Made by a program: the position numbers and the translations under genes. Source: Georgfuchsia sp049276455 (GTDB lineage Bacteria > Pseudomonadota > Gammaproteobacteria > Burkholderiales > Rhodocyclaceae). Taken from it: DNA of 40,578 nucleotides. Below, piece after piece: positions 33,801 to 40,578 of the stretch; position 1 is the stretch's first letter, and the number at the start of each line of letters is the position of its first letter. The DNA is taken from NCBI GenBank assembly GCA_049276455.1, contig JBASWL010000078.1, positions 1 through 40,578 of the forward strand, read 5' to 3'. Under the pieces are notes generated by a model, which saw only the letters and a list, made by a program, of their open reading frames with translations, was not told the origin of the DNA and ran no database searches.

Positions 33801-34960
33801 GCGCGAATCACTGGTTGCTACCTGACGCAATAGAGGATGTACTTCCCCTCGACGCGGCTCGCATCGAATCATTGCGCCGCCTGCTGCTGGATATGTTCCA
33901 GAGCCATGGCTACAAGTTCATCATGCCGCCGCTACTGGAGTATGTGGAATCACTTGTCACTGGTAGCAGCCATGATCTTGACCTGCGTACCTTCAAACTG
34001 GTCGACCAGATATCGGGCCGCACGCTTGGCCTTCGTGCTGACATTACGCCGCAGGTAGCTCGCATTGATGCACACCCGCTTAATCGCCATGGCATCTCGC
34101 GTCTTTGCTATTGCGGCAGCGTGCTGCATACCCTGCCAGAGGGTTTCAATGCGACGCGTGAGCCTCTGCAAATCGGTGCCGAAATTTACGGCCACCAAGG
34201 CATTGAGGCAGATATCGAGATTGTCTGTTTGCTTAGCGAGGTATTGCGACTTTCATCGCTTGATGCCATTCGTATTGATCTGGGCCATGTCGGAATTTTC
34301 CATGCTTTGCTTCGTGATGCAGGAATGAATGCTGTCGCAGAACAGGCCATATTTTCTGCATTGCAGGCCAAGGATATCCCGACCCTGCGTGAACTTACGC
34401 AGGGCATGAACGAATCCAGCCGCTCGGCATTGCTCGCCCTGCCTGAGCTCTATGGTGGTCGAGAAGTTCTCGACAGGGCACGCAGGTTGTTGCCAGCCGA
34501 AAAAACCGAACTTGCGCTCAACGAATTGCAACAACTGGCAGAAGCTTTGCCTGAACTTCCGATCAGTTTTGATCTGGCGGACCTGCGCGGCTATGACTAT
34601 CACAATGGCATTGTTTTTGCTGCCTATCACGCCAACTCCAGCGGCGCTATAGCGCTCGGTGGCCGTTATGACGAGATCGGCAAGTCTTACGGTAAGGCGC
34701 GGCCCGCTACCGGTTTCTCCATGGATTTGCGCATCATCAGTCAATTGTCTCCGCAGGAGCAGGAAAGTTTTGCCATTCTGGCACCTTGGAACAATGACAA
34801 TCAATTAAGCATCGAGGTGCTTCGGCTGCGCGAACTGGGCGAGATTGTCTGGCGCCAGTTGCCAGGTCATGAAGGTACTCAGGATGAGACTAATTGCGAC
34901 CGGCAACTTGTGTTGCGCGATGGCAAATGGCTTGTCGAACCGATTTCAACATCTAAATAA
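33797..34960 (+). CDS. hisZ: ATP phosphoribosyltransferase regulatory subunit HisZ
   Basis: A 387-residue paralogue of histidyl-tRNA synthetase that lacks the anticodon domain and acts as the regulatory partner of short-form HisG in the first step of histidine synthesis. Class II synthetase-like blocks are seen: WLLPDAIEDVLPLDAARIE, FKLVDQISGRTLGLRADITP, GAEIYGHQGIEADIEIV and YDYHNGIVFAAY. Its presence implies a short hisG elsewhere. Its position inside the hfl operon before purA is common in betaproteobacteria. It overlaps yjeT by four bases. Confidence 0.93.
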   Translation: MSANHWLLPDAIEDVLPLDAARIESLRRLLLDMFQSHGYKFIMPPLLEYVESLVTGSSHDLDLRTFKLVDQISGRTLGLRADITPQVARIDAHPLNRHGISRLCYCGSVLHTLPEGFNATREPLQIGAEIYGHQGIEADIEIVCLLSEVLRLSSLDAIRIDLGHVGIFHALLRDAGMNAVAEQAIFSALQAKDIPTLRELTQGMNESSRSALLALPELYGGREVLDRARRLLPAEKTELALNELQQLAEALPELPISFDLADLRGYDYHNGIVFAAYHANSSGAIALGGRYDEIGKSYGKARPATGFSMDLRIISQLSPQEQESFAILAPWNNDNQLSIEVLRLRELGEIVWRQLPGHEGTQDETNCDRQLVLRDGKWLVEPISTSK

Positions 34961-34971
34961 CTGGAACTCGT

Positions 34972-36285
34972 ATGGCAAAGAATGTAATCGTCGTCGGCAC
35001 CCAATGGGGCGACGAAGGCAAGGGCAAAATTGTCGACTGGCTGACCGATCATTCCCAGGGCGTAGTGCGCTTTCAGGGCGGACATAATGCCGGCCATACC
35101 TTGGTGATCGGAGGCAAGAAAACTGTACTGCATCTGGTGCCTTCAGGCATATTGCGTCCCGGCGTGATCTGCTATATCGGCAATGGCGTGGTGCTATCGC
35201 CCGATGCTTTGATCAAAGAATTGGATGAACTCGCCGCTGCCGGTATAGAGGCCGAACCACGCCTGCGCATCTCGGAGGCCTGTCCGTTGATCTTGCCCTA
35301 TCACCAGGCCATTGACATCGCACGTGAAGCCGCGCGCGGCAGCAACAAGATTGGCACCACTGGACGCGGCATCGGGCCGGCTTACGAGGACAAGGTGGCA
35401 CGCCGTGCGATCCGGTTACAGGATCTGCTGCATCCCAAGTGTTTCGCCGAAAAACTAGCCGAGTTGCTCGACTATCACAACTTTGTGCTGAAGAATTATT
35501 TCGGCGTAGAGACAGTCGATTTTCAGCAGGTCTATGATGGTACTTTAGCCATGGCACCGCGCCTGACGCGCATGATTGCGGATGTACCCCGTGCACTCTA
35601 CGATGCACACAAGGCCGGCGCCAACCTGCTGTTTGAAGGCGCTCAAGGTACGCTGCTTGATATTGACCACGGTACCTATCCCTACGTCACCTCGTCGAAT
35701 TGCGTGGCCGGAGCAGCTTCGGCCGGCGCCGGCATCGGTCCCGGCATGCTGCATTATGTGCTCGGCATCACCAAGGCCTACACCACCCGCGTCGGTGGCG
35801 GTCCTTTCCCCACCGAATTGTATGATGCGATCGACAAGCTTGACCCGGTTGGCAAGCATATGTCCACCAAAGGTAACGAGTTTGGCGCTACCACAGGCCG
35901 TGCACGCCGTTGTGGCTGGTTTGATGCGGCCGCAATGAAGCGCTCGATCCAGATCAACGGCGTCTCCGGACTTTGCGTTACCAAACTTGACGTACTTGAT
36001 GGTGTCGAGGAACTCAAGATATGCACCGGTTACAAGCTGGACGGAAAATTCTCCGACATCCTGCCTGTCGGCGCTGATGATCTCGCGCGCTGCGAACCTG
36101 TCTACGAAACCCTGCCGGGCTGGTCCGAGAGCACTGTGGGCATCAAGACTTTCGATGCCCTGCCTGCTACTGCCCGAGCCTATCTCACTCGTATCGAGGA
36201 AATTTGCGGCGTTCCCGCCGACCTCATTTCAACCGGCCCAGACCGCGAGGAAACCATTGTTCGCCGTCATCCCTTCAACGACTAG
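34972..36285 (+). CDS. purA: Adenylosuccinate synthetase
   Basis: A 437-residue GTP-dependent enzyme that joins IMP and aspartate in AMP synthesis. The P-loop opening is VVGTQWGDEGKGKIVDWL with the catalytic aspartate, followed by GGHNAGHTLV with the catalytic histidine. GTTGRGIGPAYEDK, FEGAQGTLLDIDHGTYPYVT and TTGRARRCGWFD follow the family. It starts 11 bases after hisZ and ends the hfq-to-purA operon, followed by a palindromic spacer that may stop transcription. Confidence 0.97.
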   Translation: MAKNVIVVGTQWGDEGKGKIVDWLTDHSQGVVRFQGGHNAGHTLVIGGKKTVLHLVPSGILRPGVICYIGNGVVLSPDALIKELDELAAAGIEAEPRLRISEACPLILPYHQAIDIAREAARGSNKIGTTGRGIGPAYEDKVARRAIRLQDLLHPKCFAEKLAELLDYHNFVLKNYFGVETVDFQQVYDGTLAMAPRLTRMIADVPRALYDAHKAGANLLFEGAQGTLLDIDHGTYPYVTSSNCVAGAASAGAGIGPGMLHYVLGITKAYTTRVGGGPFPTELYDAIDKLDPVGKHMSTKGNEFGATTGRARRCGWFDAAAMKRSIQINGVSGLCVTKLDVLDGVEELKICTGYKLDGKFSDILPVGADDLARCEPVYETLPGWSESTVGIKTFDALPATARAYLTRIEEICGVPADLISTGPDREETIVRRHPFND

Positions 36286-36287
36286 CT

Positions 36288-36370
36288 AATTACAGGCTCA
36301 ATACCCAAGGTACAAGGAAATACAAATCAACCTTGAATCTTGAGCCTTGCATCTTGTATCTGCAGTAATT
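36288..36370. repeat. Nested palindrome after purA
   Basis: Three nested inverted pairs are present: AATTAC (36288-36293) with GTAATT (36365-36370), GGCTCAA (36295-36301) with TTGAGCC (36340-36346), and CAAGGT (36306-36311) with ACCTTG (36330-36335). The whole can fold as one long hairpin. It shares CAAGG/CTTGAGCC words with the slyD-glgP spacer. The remaining 36371-36510 holds the upstream region of the next gene. Confidence 0.5.
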
Positions 36371-36428
36371 GCCTGACCCCCGGATGACGGGTCTAGTTGT
36401 TATCCATCAATATCCTGTCACTATCAGC

Positions 36429-36463
36429 TTGACATGAATCCCGGGTTGCTATATCCATATAAT
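36429..36463 (+). promoter_or_regulatory. Candidate promoter of the GGDEF/EAL gene
   Basis: A consensus TTGACA lies at 36429-36434 and a consensus TATAAT at 36458-36463, but they are 23 bp apart. TATATC at 36450-36455 gives a 15-bp spacer. The true pair is not certain. The start codon follows about 48 bases later. Confidence 0.35.
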
Positions 36464-36510
36464 TATCAGGGATTTTCTTCCTATTCAGATAAGAAGCGGA
36501 ATTTGAGGTC

Positions 36511-39500
36511 ATGTCGCTGTTCATGCAGCCATCGTCTCCCATAGTCCAGCCGAAACCGCAGGCTACATTACTGCATTATTCCTTCCTCATCTGGTTGATA
36601 GTCGGCACCGTTCTGCTCAACCTGTTTGTTTTCACCCTGGTAGGACTATCGGTCCACCACAGCCGCCACCAGTATCAGGAACGGGCCGAGATCACCACCC
36701 GGAACCTGACGCAGTTACTGGAAAGCGAAATCGCCGGCGCCATCAAGGCCGACAATATAGCCCTGTCGGCCATGATCGAGGAATACAAGGAGCAACTCAC
36801 CGGTAACATCAATGACAAATCGTTGAATATCCGTATCGAGCAGATCCGTTCGCGGCTGCCGGAAATAGACGCCCTGCGTATTGCGGATGCGCAAGGCAGG
36901 CTCATATACGGCAACGATGTCGCACCTGGCACCAAGGTCAATGTTGCCGACCGCCCCCATTTCATCCGCCTGCGCAACGACCCCAAAGCGGGTTTGGTGA
37001 TTTCAAAACCCCAGCAAAGCCGCATCAATCAGAAGTGGGTAATCGTCCTTGCCCGGCGTATCGACCGTGCGGACGGTTCCTTCGGCGGTATGGCGTTTGC
37101 GGCGATTACGCTGGAGCATCTTTCCAGGATATTTTCCGCACTCGACGTCGGACCACACGGGGTTGTCGTTGTGCGCGATGAAAGCTTGGGCATTGTTGCC
37201 CGTCATCCAGAACTTGCAGGAGTCGGCAGTACTGTTGGCAGCAAAGCATTGGCGCCCGAATTCCGGGAAATGATCCAGGCGCAGCCGTTCGCAGGAACCA
37301 CGGTTGCACGCTCGCAACTGGACAAGGTTGAGCGGACCTACTCCTATCGCCGGATCGGCACCCATCCCCTCTATATCCTGGTTGGACAGGCCACTGAAGA
37401 CTATCTTTCCAGCTGGCGCACCGCCACCGCGATTCAAGTCGCGCTGACGGTACTTTTCGCCCTGATCAGCCTGTTGGCGGCGTGGCTGATTAACCGTATC
37501 TGGAAACGCCAAGGCAGCATGGTCGAGGAGTTGGCTCGTCAGGAAACCAAATTCCGCACCATGGCCGACTTCACTGCCGATTGGGAATACTGGCGGGGGC
37601 CCGACGGAGAAGTCATTTACATGACGCCTTCATGCGAGCGCATCACTGGCTACAGCCCGGCGGAATTCATCGCCGAGCCCGGCCTGCTCCTCGCCATCAC
37701 GCATCCTGAAGATCGCCATCTGATGGAAAAGCACCTGAGCGATATCGTCAATCCGCTTGGCCCGCAGGAGTTGCAGATGGATTTCCGCATCGTGCGGCGC
37801 GATGGGAATATTTGCTGGCTGGCCCACACATGCCAGGCCATCCCAGGCCAAAACGGCGAATCAATGGGGCGCAGGGCCAGCAATCGGGATATCACGGAGC
37901 GAAAACATATCGAGCAGGCACTTCAGGAACAGAAGAATTTTCTGGCAACCATCCTCGAAACCGAGCCAGAATGCGTCAAGGTCATTGCGGCCGACGGATC
38001 GCTGCTGCAAATGAACCCGGCGGGGCTATCCATGCTGGAGGTGAGCAGCGTCGAGGAAGTCAATTCAATTGGCATGAGAAATTTCGTGCTGACCGACTAT
38101 CGCACCGCCTTCACCGACTTGAACCGGCGTGTCTTTGCCGGTGAAACCTGCACGTTGCAATTCCAGATTCAAGGCAAGCTGGGAACACAGCGCTGGCTGG
38201 AAACTCATGCGGCGCCGCTACGAGACTCGGCTGGCAAGATTACCCACCTGCTCGGCGTGACCCGCGACATCACCGTGCACAAGGTGACCGAAAGCGAGAT
38301 CCGGCATCTGGCCTTCTACGATCCCCTGACCCGTCTGCCGAACCGGCGACTGCTGCTGGACCGGCTGCGGCGGGCACTGGCTTCCAGCATCCGCAGCAAA
38401 CGCGAAGGAGCATTGTTGTTCATTGATCTGGACAACTTCAAGAACCTGAATGACACGCTCGGCCACAACATCGGTGACCTGCTGCTGCAACAAGTGGCAC
38501 AGCGGCTTGCCACCTGTGTGCGGGAAGGCGATACCGTGGCCCGGCTTGGCGGCGATGAGTTCGTGATCATGCTGGACAACCTGAGCGAAAACATCGAGGA
38601 AGCCGCCACCCAGACCAAAGCCGTGGGCGAGAAAATCCTCGCCACCCTCAACCAGCCCTACCAGTTCGCCGGTCAGGAACGCCACAGTACGCCGAGCATC
38701 GGCGCCACCTTGTTCAACGACCAGAAGAATTCCGTCGATGAATTACTGAAACGCGCGGATCTTGCCATGTACCAGGCCAAGTCGGCGGGGCGCAACACCT
38801 TGCGTTTCTTTGATCCGGAAATGCAGGCTGTTGTCAACGCTCGCGCTGTGCTGGAAGCCGATCTGCGCGCTGGCTTGGTGATGAACCAGTTTCTCCTTTA
38901 CTACCAGCCTCATGTGAATGAAGAAGGCCACATGACGGGGGCCGAGGCATTGCTGCGCTGGCAACATCCCCGACGCGGCCTGTTATCCCCGGCTGATTTC
39001 ATTTCCCTCGCCGAAGAAACGGGACTGATACTGCCGCTTGGCCAATGGGTGCTGGAAACCGCCTGCGCCCAATTGACTGCCTGGGCGGCACGGCCGGAAA
39101 CAGCCAGCCTCACCCTGGCAGTCAATGTCAGCTCACACCAGCTTCGCCATCCAGACTTTGTCATCCAGGTACTGTCAGTGCTTGATCGAACCGGCGCCGA
39201 TCCGCACAAGCTCAAACTGGAACTGACCGAGAGCATGCTGATGGACAATGTGGAAGACCTCATCGCCAAAATGACCGCGCTCAAGGCCGAAGGCATCGGC
39301 TTCGCGCTGGACGATTTCGGTACCAACTATTCCTCGCTCACTTACCTCAAACGCCTGCCGCTGGATCAATTGAAAATTGACCGGTCCATCGTGCACAACA
39401 TCCTGACCGATACCGGCGATGCCACCATTGCCCGCACCATTGTGAGCCTGGCGCAAAGCATGGGGCTGGAGGTCATCGCTGAGGGAGTGGAGAGCAGGGA

Positions 39501-39636
39501 ACAGCGGGAGTTTCTCATCCAAATGAGCTGCCATGCCTTTCAGGGTTATCTGTTCGGCAGACCATCGTCAAAGGAAGAATTTCGACAGCCGCTTGATACG
39601 TTCGGTAGCGGAGAGTCCAAGGGTCACCGCGATTGA
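36511..39636 (+). CDS. Membrane PAS-PAS-GGDEF-EAL cyclic-di-GMP protein
   Basis: A 1041-residue sensor that makes and/or degrades cyclic-di-GMP. Membrane segment 1 is at about 23-47, followed by a periplasmic dCache-like sensor domain to about 305 and segment 2 at about 308-330. Two PAS domains lie at about 345-470 and 475-590; the first ends MGRRASNRDITERK and the second LLGVTRDITVHK. The GGDEF domain (about 600-760) has an intact GGDEF at 680-684 and an inhibitory RxxD site (R671-D674, five residues before it). The EAL domain (about 780-1025) keeps E812-A-L, DDFGTNYSSL and the EGVE motif. Both activities are therefore possible. ATG 36511 has TGAGG upstream. No operon partner is clear, but a CZB-domain fragment lies 234 bp downstream. 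Confidence 0.93.
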   Translation: MSLFMQPSSPIVQPKPQATLLHYSFLIWLIVGTVLLNLFVFTLVGLSVHHSRHQYQERAEITTRNLTQLLESEIAGAIKADNIALSAMIEEYKEQLTGNINDKSLNIRIEQIRSRLPEIDALRIADAQGRLIYGNDVAPGTKVNVADRPHFIRLRNDPKAGLVISKPQQSRINQKWVIVLARRIDRADGSFGGMAFAAITLEHLSRIFSALDVGPHGVVVVRDESLGIVARHPELAGVGSTVGSKALAPEFREMIQAQPFAGTTVARSQLDKVERTYSYRRIGTHPLYILVGQATEDYLSSWRTATAIQVALTVLFALISLLAAWLINRIWKRQGSMVEELARQETKFRTMADFTADWEYWRGPDGEVIYMTPSCERITGYSPAEFIAEPGLLLAITHPEDRHLMEKHLSDIVNPLGPQELQMDFRIVRRDGNICWLAHTCQAIPGQNGESMGRRASNRDITERKHIEQALQEQKNFLATILETEPECVKVIAADGSLLQMNPAGLSMLEVSSVEEVNSIGMRNFVLTDYRTAFTDLNRRVFAGETCTLQFQIQGKLGTQRWLETHAAPLRDSAGKITHLLGVTRDITVHKVTESEIRHLAFYDPLTRLPNRRLLLDRLRRALASSIRSKREGALLFIDLDNFKNLNDTLGHNIGDLLLQQVAQRLATCVREGDTVARLGGDEFVIMLDNLSENIEEAATQTKAVGEKILATLNQPYQFAGQERHSTPSIGATLFNDQKNSVDELLKRADLAMYQAKSAGRNTLRFFDPEMQAVVNARAVLEADLRAGLVMNQFLLYYQPHVNEEGHMTGAEALLRWQHPRRGLLSPADFISLAEETGLILPLGQWVLETACAQLTAWAARPETASLTLAVNVSSHQLRHPDFVIQVLSVLDRTGADPHKLKLELTESMLMDNVEDLIAKMTALKAEGIGFALDDFGTNYSSLTYLKRLPLDQLKIDRSIVHNILTDTGDATIARTIVSLAQSMGLEVIAEGVESREQREFLIQMSCHAFQGYLFGRPSSKEEFRQPLDTFGSGESKGHRD

Positions 39637-39757
39637 TTCGGTGGAATGGATATCTGCTCAAGGGTGATGCCGGTTCTCCGATTCAGAAGGGGTGCCATTT
39701 TTCAAGGATGCCGCACATTTTCGCGCAGCCTTCGTGAAGTGTTGCGTCTCCATGCTG

Positions 39758-39816
39758 CCATTATCAGTTCTCTCGATTGTTATAGGAGATAATGGTCGGG
39801 GAGGCGCTGATAGCGC
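39758..39816. other. Hairpins between the two cyclic-di-GMP genes
   Basis: CCATTATC (39758-39765) pairs with GATAATGG (39788-39795), and GCGCT (39804-39808) with AGCGC (39812-39816); the second is followed by AAGTTTTC. They may end the GGDEF/EAL transcript. The 234-bp gap shows no gene and no recognisable cyclic-di-GMP riboswitch. Confidence 0.3.
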
Positions 39817-39870
39817 AAGTTTTCAACATTTTAAAAACCATAAGCCGAAAGGCGAAAGTGGTCTGAAACA

Positions 39871-40299
39871 ATGCCAAACATTTCCGGAGAAACAAACTAT
39901 CTCATCAATGAACTTGACGTCGCAGTTGAGGCCCACATGGATTGGGTGCGCCGTGTTCTGCGATATGCAGTATTGGGCACATCTCCTGGCGATGACGTGC
40001 TTGATCCACTGGCGCACTCCCTTTGCAACTTTGGCCGCTGGTTTGCACTGAACAAGCAGAATTTAGAGAAAATAGATATGCAAAAGGCGCAAAGACTCGA
40101 TGCCGCACATAGAAACATGCATGACGCCATTCGGGCCATCTGCGCTGATCTGCTGAGTGGTCGAGGAGGGCAAAGCACTGATCTGGACGTTTTTGAACAG
40201 ACGCAATCGGAACTTCTCAATTTGCTGTCTGAGTTCAAGAGACTGGTTCTGGCCAGCACCACGCGCTACGATGCACTCACTGGACTGCCCCTGCGCTAA
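39871..40299 (+). CDS. CZB-domain fragment of a DgcZ-like diguanylate cyclase
   Basis: A 142-residue protein whose first 130 residues match the zinc-binding CZB domain of DgcZ (YdeH) and some chemoreceptors. All four zinc ligands are present: H22 in VEAHMDWV, C52 in LCNFGRW, and H80 and H84 in AAHRNMHDAI. Next comes TTRYDALTGLPLR, the opening of a GGDEF domain, and then a TAA stop (40297-40299). In DgcZ about 165 further residues follow. No GGDEF sequence is seen downstream in any frame, so the catalytic half is lost rather than shifted. It may be a dead gene, or a free CZB domain. ATG 39871 has no clear ribosome site. Confidence 0.8.
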   Translation: MPNISGETNYLINELDVAVEAHMDWVRRVLRYAVLGTSPGDDVLDPLAHSLCNFGRWFALNKQNLEKIDMQKAQRLDAAHRNMHDAIRAICADLLSGRGGQSTDLDVFEQTQSELLNLLSEFKRLVLASTTRYDALTGLPLR

Positions 40300-40578
40300 A
40301 CAGGCTGTCCTCATCAGCATCTGAGCTGCTCCAATGCCGGTTGTTCTCGGGTTTGGCAGGACTCTTTGCCTATCGACGTTTCAAACCAATCCAGGTTGAC
40401 AAGCACCAGCAGAATCAGGAACCAGAGTAACTGAAACTACATTCGACTAATGGGCACCTCGAATAACTCGGCGATTTTGCTGAAGCTGGCGACGACTGAG
40501 ATTGCATGACCGAATTACACACGAATTCAATTACAAACCGCTTCAATTTGAAGCGCACCTGCCCCGTTTTACTCTCAC
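40300..40578. other. Unassigned end of window
   Basis: No supported gene. A different plus-strand frame is open from before the CZB stop to a TAA at 40429-40431; its end (RLFSGLAGLFAYRRFKP, then a polar tail) looks like a membrane anchor with a basic tail, but there is no start or domain to support it. The sequence is compatible with a deletion junction. Confidence 0.25.

Noticed and set aside
39637..39870. Cyclic-di-GMP riboswitch upstream of the CZB gene
   Set aside because: The hairpins present do not show the conserved GEMM core sequences.
40300..40431. Continuation of the diguanylate cyclase by frameshift, or a PEP-CTERM-like tail
   Set aside because: No GGDEF residues appear in any frame after the stop, and no PEP motif precedes the hydrophobic stretch.
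40441..40510. Short minus-strand frame ending IAELFEVPISRM, considered as a mobile-element gene end
   Set aside because: Only about 20 codons, with a stop just upstream and no terminal repeats; cannot be assigned.
1..40578. tRNA, rRNA, CRISPR array, prophage or complete insertion sequence
   Set aside because: No cloverleaf, direct-repeat array, transposase or phage gene was recognised while reading the gaps between genes.

Overview
This is a chromosomal window from a Gram-negative bacterium, most likely a betaproteobacterium (Nitrosomonadales or a nearby order). The evidence is gene content and order: ompA-ubiG next to gyrA-serC-pheA; hfq-hflX-hflK-hflC-yjeT-hisZ-purA (hisZ sitting in the hfl operon); a gyrase A without an acidic tail; and acnB, mdh and 2-oxoglutarate dehydrogenase genes clustered together. 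The genus cannot be fixed from the sequence alone. No rRNA, tRNA, CRISPR array, complete insertion sequence or prophage was seen.

Layout. 1-2.3 kb: the 3' tip of an unknown gene, a long leader with a perfect FNR-type box, a two-CBS-domain protein, a GIY-YIG domain that runs in frame into a complete HU gene, and a YajD-type HNH protein. 2.3-16.3 kb: a carbon-metabolism block. Leftward genes are mdh, a citrate-lyase-beta-like (HpcH/HpaI family) gene and acnB. Rightward genes are citrate synthase, a soluble histidine-kinase-type ATPase of unknown role, and sucA-sucB-lpd. Together these encode citrate synthase, aconitase, malate dehydrogenase and the 2-oxoglutarate dehydrogenase complex. Succinate dehydrogenase genes, often present in such clusters, are absent here, and the citrate synthase is of the eukaryote/Geobacter-like type rather than the usual hexameric proteobacterial type.

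16.5-24.8 kb: a translationally coupled peroxiredoxin-slyD pair, then a leftward series ompA-like, ubiG, a remnant of an AraC-family regulator, mutS and glycogen phosphorylase. 25.1-29.9 kb: gyrA-serC-pheA. 30.0-36.3 kb: the hfq-hflX-hflK-hflC-yjeT-hisZ-purA operon with overlapping start and stop codons. The usual partners on both sides of the pheA/hfq junction are missing, so two conserved operons have been joined here.

36.5-40.6 kb: cyclic-di-GMP signalling. A large membrane sensor with two PAS domains and intact GGDEF and EAL motifs is followed by a zinc-binding CZB domain gene that stops at the first residues of a GGDEF domain, which looks like a broken DgcZ-type diguanylate cyclase.

The best candidates for something undescribed are: (i) the eukaryote-type citrate synthase with its adjacent orphan ATPase, preceded by a CRP/FNR-like dyad; (ii) the GIY-YIG/HU open frame with an internal ribosome-binding site; and (iii) the CZB fragment beside the GGDEF/EAL sensor.
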